NCBI GenBank assembly: GCA_041730495.1
Contig: JBGSBR010000003.1
Coordinates: 1-64,000, forward strand
Length of the DNA: 64,000 nucleotides
DNA from: JBGSBR01 sp041730495
Lineage (GTDB): Bacteria > Patescibacteriota > Microgenomatia > UBA1406 > GWC2-37-13
Reading direction: 5' to 3'
The translations under genes and the position numbers were made by a program. Position 1 is the first letter of the stretch, and each line of letters begins with the position of its first letter. Of the stretch, positions 17,381-25,761 are shown piece after piece. Under the pieces are notes generated by a model. That model had not been told where the DNA came from, did no database searches, and worked only from the letters and a program-made list of their open reading frames with translations.

Positions 17381-17725
17381 ATGATTACTGTCGATGATAT
17401 ACTCCGAGCCAAAGACCAACAAGCTGAAGCAGCTATGGCTCGCAAACTTGCAGAAGAATTCGCTGCTGCAGCTGCAAGGCTTGAGCAGGAAGCACATGAT
17501 ACACTGGAACTGGCAAAAGCCCAAATGGGTGATGCTGAGGTCGAAACTATATTGGCTCAAGCCGAGGCATTAATGCCAGTGGCTGAACAAAAAATTTCAG
17601 TAATCATTACCGCTGACGTATTAGTCACTGAAGACCAAGGACTTGTAGGGCGAACACCACTTGGTGGAAACTCCTATCTTCTCTTCGGACAAAACCAAAG
17701 TGGGCAGGGCAATGAAACGTCCTGA
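17381..17725 (+). CDS. Small helical protein of the cassette, gene 2
   Basis: A 114-residue protein. Residues about 10-50 are a charged, alanine-rich helix (QAEAAMARKLAEEFAAAAAR), likely a coiled coil; the C-terminal part (VAEQKISVIITADVLVTEDQ) looks like a small beta domain followed by a Gly/Asn/Gln tail. No family recognised. The start at 17381 is chosen for AAAGGAC seven bases upstream. GC-richer than its surroundings, and related to gene 1 in the helical core. A perfect palindrome follows six bases after the stop. Confidence 0.6.
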   Translation: MITVDDILRAKDQQAEAAMARKLAEEFAAAAARLEQEAHDTLELAKAQMGDAEVETILAQAEALMPVAEQKISVIITADVLVTEDQGLVGRTPLGGNSYLLFGQNQSGQGNETS

Positions 17726-17731
17726 CCACAA

Positions 17732-17769
17732 GGAGGCAGACACATGTGTCTGCCTCCCGGCTTCGGCCG
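17732..17769 (+). other. Perfect 26-bp palindrome and UUCG hairpin
   Basis: GGAGGCAGACACA (17732-17744) is followed at once by its exact reverse complement (17745-17757). Directly after it, CGGC-TTCG-GCCG (17758-17769) forms an extra-stable UUCG tetraloop hairpin. Together they are likely the 3' end structure of the cassette transcript. Confidence 0.7.
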
Positions 17770-17778
17770 TACATCACA

Positions 17779-17792
17779 CAACCTCTCCATTT
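17779..17792 (+). repeat. 14-bp inverted repeat, right copy
   Basis: CAACCTCTCCATTT, exact complement of 16993-17006; followed by TTCTC and a pyrimidine-rich intergenic stretch. Confidence 0.65.
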
Positions 17793-17850
17793 TTCTCAAA
17801 CCAAACTTCTTCCTTCTCACTTCCAGTTTTTAAGTTCCCCAGTAAGATGG

Positions 17851-17856
17851 TATAAT
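17851..17856 (+). promoter_or_regulatory. -10 box of proS, leaderless type
   Basis: TATAAT eight bases before the proS ATG. No convincing -35 box. Confidence 0.6.
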
Positions 17857-17863
17857 CGCATAT

Positions 17864-19597
17864 ATGCGCGTATCCAAACTCTTTGCCAAACCAATCAAAA
17901 AAGGTAAAACCTATGAATCCAAAAATGCCACCTTTCTCATCAATGGTGGATTTATCGACCAAGTCATGGCTGGAGCTTATACGTTTCTACCTCTTGGCAC
18001 AAGAGTGCTCCATAAAATAGAGAAAATTGTCCGCGAAGAGATGGATAAGATCGGTCAAGAGATTTTCATGCCAGCAATTGTCCCGAAGCAGCTCTGGGAA
18101 GATACCAATCGTCTTGAGAAAGTCGATGTTCTTTTCAAAGCCTCTGGTGCGAATGCTGGATCGATTGCCAAAAATGATACAGAGTATATCTTAAACTCGA
18201 CTCATGAAGAAGTCGTCACCCCACTTGCCAAACAATTTAATGTCAGCTATCGAGATCTCCCATTCGGACTCTATCAGATCCAATCAAAGTTTCGTAACGA
18301 ACCCCGTGCAAAATCAGGTATCTTGCGTGGCCGTGAGTTCCGAATGAAAGATCTCTATAGTTTTCACGCATCTGAAGAAGATCTACAACGCTACTATCAT
18401 GACGAAGCGAAGCAAGGATATATCGAGACATTCAAACGTCTCGGACTTGGTGAGGATACCGTGATTGCACTCGCCTCAGGTGGCGACTTCACCGAAGATT
18501 TCTCACATGAGTTTCAGACTCGCTGTGAAGCTGGTGAAGATATGATTTTCTATAGTAAGCAAAAAGATATCTACTACAATCGCGAAGTCACACCGAGTAA
18601 AGCACCACTTGTAGATACCAAAGAAGAGATGAAAGATCGCAAAGATGTGCATGGTGAAGGAGTGATCGGTGTCGAAGATCTGCAAAAACATCTCGGTATC
18701 ACCGCAGATAAATCGATCAAAACCCTGATCTACGAAACTGATAAAAAAGAAATCATTGCAGTCGCAGTGCGCGGTGATTATGATGTCAATGAAGAAAAAG
18801 TCCGTAAGGTACTGGGATGTAAAACACTCACACTCGCCACTCCAGAAACAATCAAAAAAGTCACTGGTGCCGAAGTCGGCTATGCTGGCATCCTTGGATT
18901 ACCAGCTGAAGTCAGATTACTCGTCGACGAAGCACTTGAGCACGTCGTGAACTTCGAGACAGGTGCGAACAAAACTGATTATCATACCGTAAATGCCAAC
19001 TGGGGCAGAGATATCGAAAAGCCTGAGAAATTCTATGATCTTAAAGTCGCCAAAGATGGTGATCTTGATCCAGAGTCAGGTGAGGCTTACGAAGTGTTCA
19101 AAGCTGCTGAAGTCGGCAATATTTTCCCATTGAATACTAAATTCTCCGATGCGATCGGCTATATGTATACAGCAGAAGACGGTACAGCAAAACCTGTTTA
19201 CATGGGGTGCTATGGCATCGGCACGAGTCGAGTCATGGGCGTACTCGCTGAGAAATACAATGATGACAAAGGTGTCATCTGGCCAATCCAAGTCGCTCCG
19301 TATCATGTCCATCTCGTCGGTATTGATCTCCAAGATGATGAGATCAAAGCTAAAGCTGAAAAGATTTATGAAGAACTTGCTAAACAAGGAATCGAAGTCC
19401 TCTATGATGATCGTGTCGAGTCGAGAGCAGGGGAGAAGTTTGCCGATGCAGATATGATCGGTATCCCAGTCCGTCTCGTAGTTTCCAAGCGAACAGGGGA
19501 ACAAGTAGAGTACAAACTCAGAGCTGAAAAAGAATCTTCATTATTAAATACCGATGAAGCGTATACAAAAATTAAAGAGTTACTGAAAAATATATGA
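17864..19597 (+). CDS. proS: Prolyl-tRNA synthetase, bacterial type with editing insert
   Basis: A 577-residue class II synthetase. Motif 2 is in KFRNEPRAKSGILRGREFRM (near 142-161); motif 3 is GCYGIGTSRVMGV (near 448-460). Between them, about residues 225-395, sits the YbaK-like insertion domain that hydrolyses mischarged Ala-tRNAPro, identified by position and by EVRLLVDEALEHVVNFETGA. The C-terminal anticodon-binding domain starts near 475. Length is normal for the bacterial type. Its TGA stop overlaps the ATG of the next gene (ATGA), so the two are translationally coupled. Confidence 0.95.
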   Translation: MRVSKLFAKPIKKGKTYESKNATFLINGGFIDQVMAGAYTFLPLGTRVLHKIEKIVREEMDKIGQEIFMPAIVPKQLWEDTNRLEKVDVLFKASGANAGSIAKNDTEYILNSTHEEVVTPLAKQFNVSYRDLPFGLYQIQSKFRNEPRAKSGILRGREFRMKDLYSFHASEEDLQRYYHDEAKQGYIETFKRLGLGEDTVIALASGGDFTEDFSHEFQTRCEAGEDMIFYSKQKDIYYNREVTPSKAPLVDTKEEMKDRKDVHGEGVIGVEDLQKHLGITADKSIKTLIYETDKKEIIAVAVRGDYDVNEEKVRKVLGCKTLTLATPETIKKVTGAEVGYAGILGLPAEVRLLVDEALEHVVNFETGANKTDYHTVNANWGRDIEKPEKFYDLKVAKDGDLDPESGEAYEVFKAAEVGNIFPLNTKFSDAIGYMYTAEDGTAKPVYMGCYGIGTSRVMGVLAEKYNDDKGVIWPIQVAPYHVHLVGIDLQDDEIKAKAEKIYEELAKQGIEVLYDDRVESRAGEKFADADMIGIPVRLVVSKRTGEQVEYKLRAEKESSLLNTDEAYTKIKELLKNI

Positions 19598-20427
19598 AAA
19601 CCCTCGTCACCCACATGTCACCAGATCTCGATGCAATCGCTAGTTCATGGTTGATCGTCCGCTATCTACCAGACTGGGAATCTCCAGATCATGCGTTTGT
19701 ACCAGCAGGAAAGACTTTAAACAACGCACCACCAGACGAAGACGATGACATCATCCATGTCGATACAGGCATGGGTAAATTTGATCATCATCAATTCAAA
19801 GAACGATTGTCTGCGACCAAAAGAGTTTTTGATTACCTCGCAGAAGAAGGTCATGTCAAAGAAAAAGATCTGGAAGCAATTGAGCGCATGGTGATGTTTA
19901 TCACCGAGATCGATAACTTCGGCGAAGTACATTTCCCAGATCCGACAGATATCCGATATACCTTTAGCTTGCATGAGTTCTTATATCCACTACGTGGACT
20001 TTTATCAAGTGATCAAGAACTTGTTTCGATGACATTTCTTATGCTTGATGGTATCTTATTTACCGTCAAAAATAATATCCAAGCCGAGGAAGATGTCAAA
20101 GCGGGCATGATTTTCAAAACAAAGATGGGTAAAACTCTCGTCATGGAAACTAAAAATGAGAGTGCGATGAAATTTGCTCTTAAATCTGGTTTCGAGCTAG
20201 TAGCTCGACGTGATCCCAATAATGGTACCATTCGTATCAAAACCCAACCAAATGAAAAATATGATCTGACCAAACTACATGAAAAAATCATGAAAGTAGA
20301 CGGTAAAGCTAGTTGGTTTTTGCATGCTTCAGGCAATATGCTACTGAATGGGTCAAGCAAAGCTCCAGATGTCGTACCATCTTCGCTTTCTCTCAAGGAG
20401 CTCGTTGCAATACTCAAAGAAATATAA
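19594..20427 (+). CDS. DHH-like phosphoesterase-type protein
   Basis: A 277-residue protein. HMSPDLDAIAS (residues 7-17) and HVDTGMGKFDHHQ (near 55-67) are like the metal-binding motifs DxD and DHH of the DHH superfamily and of MYG1-type hydrolases. A second half with WFLHASGNMLLNGSSKA (near 245) may be the substrate-binding part. It is too short for RecJ and lacks a full DHHA1 GG-motif domain. The substrate is unknown. Overlaps proS by four bases. Confidence 0.6.
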   Translation: MKTLVTHMSPDLDAIASSWLIVRYLPDWESPDHAFVPAGKTLNNAPPDEDDDIIHVDTGMGKFDHHQFKERLSATKRVFDYLAEEGHVKEKDLEAIERMVMFITEIDNFGEVHFPDPTDIRYTFSLHEFLYPLRGLLSSDQELVSMTFLMLDGILFTVKNNIQAEEDVKAGMIFKTKMGKTLVMETKNESAMKFALKSGFELVARRDPNNGTIRIKTQPNEKYDLTKLHEKIMKVDGKASWFLHASGNMLLNGSSKAPDVVPSSLSLKELVAILKEI

Positions 20428-20481
20428 TACAATACAATATTTGATTAATATTTCCATCTTCTTGGAAGTGAGGTGTCTTAC

Positions 20482-20697
20482 ATGGTTGTAGTAAAAAGAA
20501 AAAAAGGCGAAACAAAAGATGCAATTTTCCGTAAATTTACGAGAGCTTTCATCGACGAAGAAATAATGACCCAAGTACGTGAACGATTGTTTTACAAAAA
20601 ACCTTCACAAGTACGTAAAGAAGTCGCAAAAGAACGATTGAAAAACAAAGGCAAACGCCGCGTTACTCGTACCACCCGTCCAACTCGTAGTAGATAA
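20482..20697 (+). CDS. rpsU: Ribosomal protein bS21
   Basis: A 71-residue basic protein: VVKRKKGETKDAIFRKFTRA (residues 3-22) is the bS21 signature and the C-terminal tail is Arg/Lys-rich. The start at 20482 is chosen because GTGAGGTG (20469-20476) is a ribosome site in the usual place; the earlier GTG falls inside it. Six bases before ybeY. Confidence 0.9.
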   Translation: MVVVKRKKGETKDAIFRKFTRAFIDEEIMTQVRERLFYKKPSQVRKEVAKERLKNKGKRRVTRTTRPTRSR

Positions 20698-20703
20698 CCT
20701 CAT

Positions 20704-21057
20704 ATGATAAATATATTCGGTTCTTCACGCTATGACATCCAAAAGAAAACGTTAAAAGCGTTTGCTGAAGATGTGCTGCGCAAATATAGAGTAAACCCTT
20801 CAACTGGGGTTAATCTCGTATTTGTGGGAAAACGTAAAATGCGTGAGATCGCCAATACATATAAAAATGAAGATGTCGCTTTGCCAGTACTATCGTTTAG
20901 TTATCTCAGTGATAAAGACCGAGAGCCAGATGGTGTACTTGGCGAAGTGATAATCTGCTATCCTCAAGCTATCTTGCTTGCTGCAGAACGTGAAAAAAAA
21001 GTCGAAGATACGATGAAACAACTGATCGAACACGGCTTACAGAATATTTTTAAATAA
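20704..21057 (+). CDS. ybeY: YbeY-like endoribonuclease homologue with incomplete metal site
   Basis: A 117-residue protein. LVFVGKRKMREIANTYKNED (near 39-58) and DVALPVLSFSY, then LGEVIICYPQA (near 80) follow the YbeY pattern of the rRNA-maturation nuclease. The family's C-terminal HGxLHLxGYDH motif, which binds zinc, is cut to EHGLQNIFK before the stop, so two of three His ligands are missing. No frameshift that would restore them is evident. Either a non-catalytic version or a lineage-specific active site. Directly downstream of rpsU. Confidence 0.7.
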   Translation: MINIFGSSRYDIQKKTLKAFAEDVLRKYRVNPSTGVNLVFVGKRKMREIANTYKNEDVALPVLSFSYLSDKDREPDGVLGEVIICYPQAILLAAEREKKVEDTMKQLIEHGLQNIFK

Positions 21058-21172
21058 AAAGCCTCAGAAAAGTGCAGTAATGAAAATTTGTGAAGCAAGA
21101 AAGGATTCATGATAACTAATGCTACGCCGCGAACAAATTTTTATTACAAACGATTTCTTGTAAAATAACTCT

Positions 21173-22213
21173 ATGTTTTATCTTTCATATCGTCCTAAGA
21201 CAATCTCAGAACTCGACAACACTCAAGTCAAATCTCGCATCACTCATCTTCTCAAACCAGACAATGTCCCACATGCTATGCTTTTCGTCGGTGGCAAAGG
21301 TATGGGTAAAACTTCCACTGCTCGCATCATCGCCAAAGCAATCAACTGTCTCGAAAATAGCTTTGCAGGTAAAGGTGAATCAATCGAACCGTGCAACACC
21401 TGCTCCAACTGCGTCAGTATCGATGCTGGGTCATCACCTGACGTCATAGAGCAAGATGCCGCATCAAATCGTGGTATCGACGAAGTACGCAAACTCATCA
21501 AAGAATCAGCCTTTGCACCGATGACTGGTCGCTATCGCGTCTATATCATCGACGAAGCTCATATGATCACCAATGACGCCTTTAATGCTCTGCTCAAGAC
21601 ACTTGAAGAGCCACCACAATCAGTTGTCTTCATGCTCGCCACTACCAACGAAGAAAAAGTACCAAAAACGATCATTTCACGCTGTGTACGAGTGCCATTT
21701 GGCAAAGCCAAACCATCAGATATCGAAGGCATGGTGACACGTATAGCTACACATGAAAAACTTGAGATCTCTGCAGAACTCAAGAAGTTTATCTCAGAAA
21801 ATAGTGATAACTCATTCCGTGATGCAGCCAAGCTACTGGAAGAACTGATTACCCAAGAGGCACTTGATGTCACCAAAGCTCAACAGCTCATCGGTCAACA
21901 TGGCAAACAAAACTTTCTCGAAGTACTCAAAGCCGGGGAACTGAGTAAATCGATGGAATGGATCCAATCATATGTCGAGCATGGTGGAAATATCAAACTT
22001 TTGATTGAATCACTATTACACACTCTGCATGAGCAATTACTACTCAAAAGTAAGGTCACAGGTGTCGAAACTGTAGACCTCGGTCTCAGCTTACGTGAGA
22101 TCACACAACTCATGAAAGCACTCCAAGAAGCATATGATCTGCTCCGTATCTCACCCATCGAGTCACTTCCGCTTGAGATTGCTATAGTAGAGTTCTATAA
22201 TGACAAGAAATAG
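21173..22213 (+). CDS. dnaX: DNA polymerase III gamma subunit (clamp loader ATPase)
   Basis: A 346-residue AAA+ protein. Walker A GGKGMGKTS (residues 40-48), a four-Cys zinc module including CNTCSNC (near 73-80), Walker B VYIIDEAHM (near 122) and sensor/arginine-finger block TIISRC (near 165). It ends after domain III, so there is no tau-type extension that would bind polymerase and helicase. TAAAAT lies seven bases before the ATG. Followed by ybaB, the usual pairing. Confidence 0.93.
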   Translation: MFYLSYRPKTISELDNTQVKSRITHLLKPDNVPHAMLFVGGKGMGKTSTARIIAKAINCLENSFAGKGESIEPCNTCSNCVSIDAGSSPDVIEQDAASNRGIDEVRKLIKESAFAPMTGRYRVYIIDEAHMITNDAFNALLKTLEEPPQSVVFMLATTNEEKVPKTIISRCVRVPFGKAKPSDIEGMVTRIATHEKLEISAELKKFISENSDNSFRDAAKLLEELITQEALDVTKAQQLIGQHGKQNFLEVLKAGELSKSMEWIQSYVEHGGNIKLLIESLLHTLHEQLLLKSKVTGVETVDLGLSLREITQLMKALQEAYDLLRISPIESLPLEIAIVEFYNDKK

Positions 22214-22260
22214 GCTACTAAGAAAGTAACAATTTAGCCATTTATCAATTTATTATATTT

Positions 22261-22521
22261 ATGTTCAACCCACTCGCAGGACTAGGAAACTTACAAAAAT
22301 TGCAACAACGTGCCCAAAAAATGCAAGCTTCTTTGCAGAAACAAGATCTTACTGTCGAAAAAAACGGTGTTATCGTCAAGATTCGTGGTGATCAAAAAAT
22401 CCTCGATGTCGAAATCGATGGTGTGATGGAAAATCGTGTAGCAGAAGCTGTCAACGAAGCCATCAAAAAAACTCAAGAACTTGCAGCCAAACAACTGATG
22501 AGTATGTCAGAAGAAGATTAA
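22261..22521 (+). CDS. ybaB: YbaB/EbfC nucleoid-associated protein
   Basis: An 86-residue protein. It has the N-terminal helix with QKLQQRAQKMQ-type repeats and the VKIRGDQKILDVEIDGVM strand block typical of YbaB, a small DNA-binding dimer. 47 bases after dnaX. In most bacteria recR comes next; here recR is 3.2 kb away on the other strand. Confidence 0.88.
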   Translation: MFNPLAGLGNLQKLQQRAQKMQASLQKQDLTVEKNGVIVKIRGDQKILDVEIDGVMENRVAEAVNEAIKKTQELAAKQLMSMSEED

Positions 22522-22558
22522 GATTATTAATCGGTTACCTTAAATTTTACTTTTAAGT

Positions 22559-23506
22559 ATGTCTTTAAAACTATTTGCAGGCACCTCAAACCCAGAACTC
22601 GTAAAATCAGTTACGAAAGTACTCGGTGTGCCTGGTGCAAGTAGTGAAGTCATTCGCTTCAAAAACTCTGAAGTGCGTGTCCGCATCGATGAAGATGTGA
22701 AAAATGATACCTGCGTTGTAATCCAATCTACCAGTAATCCCACCGATACTAATCTCATGGAGATGTTTCTTACCTGTGATGCACTTCGTCGTGAAGAAGC
22801 GAAAAAAGTAATCGGTATCTTGCCATACTTTGGCTATGCTCGACAAGATATCCAGCATCGACCTGGTGAGTGTGTATCTTCAAATGTGGTAATCCGTTTT
22901 CTTGAATCAATTGGTTTTCATAAAATCTACACCTTTGATTTGCATGATGAAGCCACACAAGGCGTGTTTGATATTCCTTTCAAAAATCTTTCAGCTCTAC
23001 CACTTCTTGCTGATGAGGTAAAAGCATATCTGAAAGAGCAGGGGATAGAAGCTAGTCCAGAAACTGTCGCTGTCGTCTCTCCTGATCAGGGTGGTATCGA
23101 GCGCGCACGTAAGTTTGGTGAAGCTCTCTTTGGTACTCTGCAATTTCAACTGTCAATGACTGAAAAACGCCGCGACCTCGAGCATATGCACGAAAGTAAA
23201 GCACTAGATCTCTATGGTAATGTCGAAAACAAAATCGTGGTAATCGTCGATGATGTAGCTACATCTGGTAGCACACTTATACACGCCGCAGATTTCTGTA
23301 TGGAAAAAGGAGCTACGAAAGCTCTTGCAGCGATTGTACACCGAGATTTTGCTCCAGATACAGCTCAGAAACTACAGGATTCAAATCTTGAAGTCTTCTT
23401 TACCACAGATACTATCGCTCTCAAAGAAGAGTACAAGTTTGCCAAAATGCGCACCTGTAGTGTGGCGGCGGCTATTGCGGAAGAACTAAAGCCATTAACG
23501 AAGTAA
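22559..23506 (+). CDS. prs: Ribose-phosphate pyrophosphokinase
   Basis: A 315-residue protein that makes PRPP from ribose-5-phosphate and ATP. FKNSEVRVRIDEDVKN (near 37), LPYFGYARQDIQHRPGE (near 87-103), FDLHDEATQGVF (near 125) and the PRPP-binding VVIVDDVATSGSTL (near 226) are all present. Length is normal. It supplies nucleotide and histidine/tryptophan-type pathways; its relatives in the window are tmk and folD. Confidence 0.95.
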   Translation: MSLKLFAGTSNPELVKSVTKVLGVPGASSEVIRFKNSEVRVRIDEDVKNDTCVVIQSTSNPTDTNLMEMFLTCDALRREEAKKVIGILPYFGYARQDIQHRPGECVSSNVVIRFLESIGFHKIYTFDLHDEATQGVFDIPFKNLSALPLLADEVKAYLKEQGIEASPETVAVVSPDQGGIERARKFGEALFGTLQFQLSMTEKRRDLEHMHESKALDLYGNVENKIVVIVDDVATSGSTLIHAADFCMEKGATKALAAIVHRDFAPDTAQKLQDSNLEVFFTTDTIALKEEYKFAKMRTCSVAAAIAEELKPLTK

Positions 23507-23579
23507 TCTACACGACCCTTCTATTCATCAATCTTACTCATATTATACGCACGTAGTGTGTATTTTTGACGATTTGTGG

Positions 23580-23585
23580 TATAAT
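23580..23585 (+). promoter_or_regulatory. -10 box upstream of the orphan at 23620
   Basis: TATAAT with a ~28-base leader before ATG 23620. The in-frame ATG at 23584 lies inside the -10 box and so cannot be the start. Confidence 0.5.
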
Positions 23586-23619
23586 GCTCAATCGACCTAT
23601 AACAATTTATTGCATATTT

Positions 23620-24465
23620 ATGGGCTTAAAAGAAAAAATATTAGCTCCCTTTCAAAAACCTAACTTAACATCTGTTATTGAAAGCGAAGGTTTTCCTATT
23701 CAAGGACCTTATGGTCCAACAGTTTTACAACCGCAATACTTTCAAGATGCTTCAGAATATCTTTTCGGTGTATTACTGATGGATCCTTCTGATCCCAGAT
23801 TAACGCTTGCTCAAGCATATCATGACACGAAGGAACGAGTACGCTTTAAACCTCAACATTTTGAAAATGCGTTATTAGCTATTTATTTATCCGATAAGCC
23901 AAGTTTTCGTAATAGATATAGTGGTTTTACATCTGAAGAGAATCTCCGCCATCTTTGTCGTGCTCTTCATAACTTAGGGTCTTTTCATGAAATAGGAGAA
24001 ATCTTTACTGAATCCCAAAACAATGAAATTGGTATTGAAGGCATAGATATGCAACTTGCAGTTACACATAGTGTCAATCTTGGTTGTAATGCTCAAGGTA
24101 TTACTGGTTGTCCCGAAGCTTTATATCAGCTTCAAATGCAATGGGATGGACATTATATAGGAAGAATAGGCTTTAACACTCATTTAGAAAATGATAAACG
24201 CATTATTTCTGTTACCAATATTCAAGGAATTCCATCAGAAAACTTACAAGCTGCAGGACTAAGTTATGAAAACTTCCATGATTCATATGGCGCAGGTCCA
24301 CACAACATGCTTCTTCGTAGATTAAAAACTTTTAGTACCATTGATCCATCGATTGAACTTAGAGGATTAAGAAACCCAAAACATAAAGAAAGTAGTGCTT
24401 TTTATAATACTGTATTTAAGAATGAAGGTTTAAAACGTATGAAGTTTAAAAGACATACTATATAA
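23620..24465 (+). CDS. Hypothetical protein, lineage-specific
   Basis: A 281-residue soluble protein, no signal or membrane helix. The central part DGHYIGRIGFNTH followed by RIISVTNIQGI (near 180-205) faintly recalls the DUF535/VirK pattern (a transport or sensing domain of unknown role), but I cannot support the assignment. Codon use is AT-rich relative to prs. Same strand as the next orphan, 71 bases apart, each with its own promoter-like box. Confidence 0.6.
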   Translation: MGLKEKILAPFQKPNLTSVIESEGFPIQGPYGPTVLQPQYFQDASEYLFGVLLMDPSDPRLTLAQAYHDTKERVRFKPQHFENALLAIYLSDKPSFRNRYSGFTSEENLRHLCRALHNLGSFHEIGEIFTESQNNEIGIEGIDMQLAVTHSVNLGCNAQGITGCPEALYQLQMQWDGHYIGRIGFNTHLENDKRIISVTNIQGIPSENLQAAGLSYENFHDSYGAGPHNMLLRRLKTFSTIDPSIELRGLRNPKHKESSAFYNTVFKNEGLKRMKFKRHTI

Positions 24466-24478
24466 TCAACCCATAGTA

Positions 24479-24506
24479 TTGACTTCCTCTCACTAAAAGT
24501 TATAAT
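24479..24506 (+). promoter_or_regulatory. Promoter of the RelA/SpoT-like gene
   Basis: TTGACT (24479-24484), 16-base spacer, TATAAT (24501-24506). Start codon 31 bases further on. Confidence 0.7.
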
Positions 24507-24536
24507 ACAGCAGGTAACCTCGATTTTTTTACTACT

Positions 24537-25760
24537 ATGGCTGAACAATTTAGATACACCGATATTCGATCTACATGCACACGTGATGACGTGGGTTTTA
24601 TGCGGCATTTTTATGGTGCAAAAGGAGCACATCATGTTATGGAAAGTCGAGGATTACCAGTTTCTCCCTTACGTGGTCCACATTTAAGTCTGGAGGAAAA
24701 ACTGAGTTTAATTGATGAACATTTTTTTACTATTGTTGAAGATGAGTATGGAGTAGCCACTAGTGAAACTGCAAATTTTTATTTTCGACAACTTCAACAT
24801 GCTAATAACGCTATAGCAGAGTTTACCCAAACAGTATTCCCAGAAGATATGAACAACATTTTAGGTTTACGTAACGAAGTAGCTTTCCCAACCCATAGAC
24901 CATCTGAAAGACTTACTAAATTGGCGAGACCTCGAAGCAAAGTTGAAGAGTTTGAGATCCGGAGGCAGCTTATATTAGCCAATATCGCAGCTCAACTTGA
25001 AGCTAATGAACAACATGCTGGTGTTAGCGATGCAATTAGCATGCTACAACATGTATTAAATGTGAGAGTATTTGATCCAAGTGCTCATACAGAGTTCCTT
25101 ACTGTAGATAGTTATCATGATAATATAACGAATAAATGTGTAAATCCTCATCAATATGGTACTTCGTATCATAAAAAAACACACCCTATTCAAGCACGGT
25201 ATGTAGATGATATTGGATATGTCCTCACACAACCACGAATAAAAAATATGTCTACATCAGTGTTAAAAGCTGTATCAAAAAGCCAAAGAACTGAGAATGG
25301 ATTAATTGACCCTTTTAGCGTACAAGATCTAGGAGGAATCATGTTTGTAGCTCTTGGTGGTAGTCAATATCGTGATGCTTTGATGGATAAGATTTATGAA
25401 GCAGTATCAAGTTTCCAACATATCGGCAAACCTCAAGATGATCAAGTAACGAGTAATGGACGCAGTAATGGTACAGCGTTAGATTGGCGTAGAATCCAAC
25501 TACCTATCGGTCAACAAGGTGGTACTATTGAACTTCAATTTTATGACCTGGAAGGATATCTCGATAATGTATACAATTTATCCGATCAAGGCAATCGTGC
25601 TCATAGACTTTATCAAGTGAAAAGAAGTAGATCATTACTACCCATTCTTTTCCCTTCAGACGTATATCAAGATGTATACTCAAAAATCGACTTAGAAGAG
25701 GCAATCGCATATAAAGAAGATAGTATTCGAGCTGAGCTCCTTGCTAAAAGGAGAGTCTAA
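24537..25760 (+). CDS. Orphan protein with RelA/SpoT-like nucleotidyltransferase features
   Basis: A 407-residue soluble protein. The C-terminal half resembles the (p)ppGpp synthetase fold: IKNMSTSVLKAV then PFSVQDLGGIMFVALGG (near 245-275, compare DxxGxR), GGTIELQFYDL (near 325, compare vEiQxR) and NRAHRLYQVKR (near 350, compare eHxxYK). The Arg after Gly-Ile in the first motif is Met here, and the GYRSIH motif is not clear, so activity is uncertain. The N-terminal ~200 residues are helical with no known domain. Could be a divergent alarmone enzyme or a toxin-like nucleotidyltransferase; treat as inference. Confidence 0.5.
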   Translation: MAEQFRYTDIRSTCTRDDVGFMRHFYGAKGAHHVMESRGLPVSPLRGPHLSLEEKLSLIDEHFFTIVEDEYGVATSETANFYFRQLQHANNAIAEFTQTVFPEDMNNILGLRNEVAFPTHRPSERLTKLARPRSKVEEFEIRRQLILANIAAQLEANEQHAGVSDAISMLQHVLNVRVFDPSAHTEFLTVDSYHDNITNKCVNPHQYGTSYHKKTHPIQARYVDDIGYVLTQPRIKNMSTSVLKAVSKSQRTENGLIDPFSVQDLGGIMFVALGGSQYRDALMDKIYEAVSSFQHIGKPQDDQVTSNGRSNGTALDWRRIQLPIGQQGGTIELQFYDLEGYLDNVYNLSDQGNRAHRLYQVKRSRSLLPILFPSDVYQDVYSKIDLEEAIAYKEDSIRAELLAKRRV

Positions 25761-25761
25761 G

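Noticed and set aside
17732..17757. Phage or plasmid attachment or resolution site
   Set aside because: A perfect palindrome could be a recombination site, but there is no integrase, recombinase or tRNA-end duplication nearby; kept as part of the cassette's 3' structure.
17864..20427. TGA read as glycine (code 25, as in Absconditabacteria and Gracilibacteria)
   Set aside because: proS ends in TGA inside a 4-base ATGA overlap with the next gene, and cysS and htrA also end in TGA; reading through would fuse unrelated proteins.
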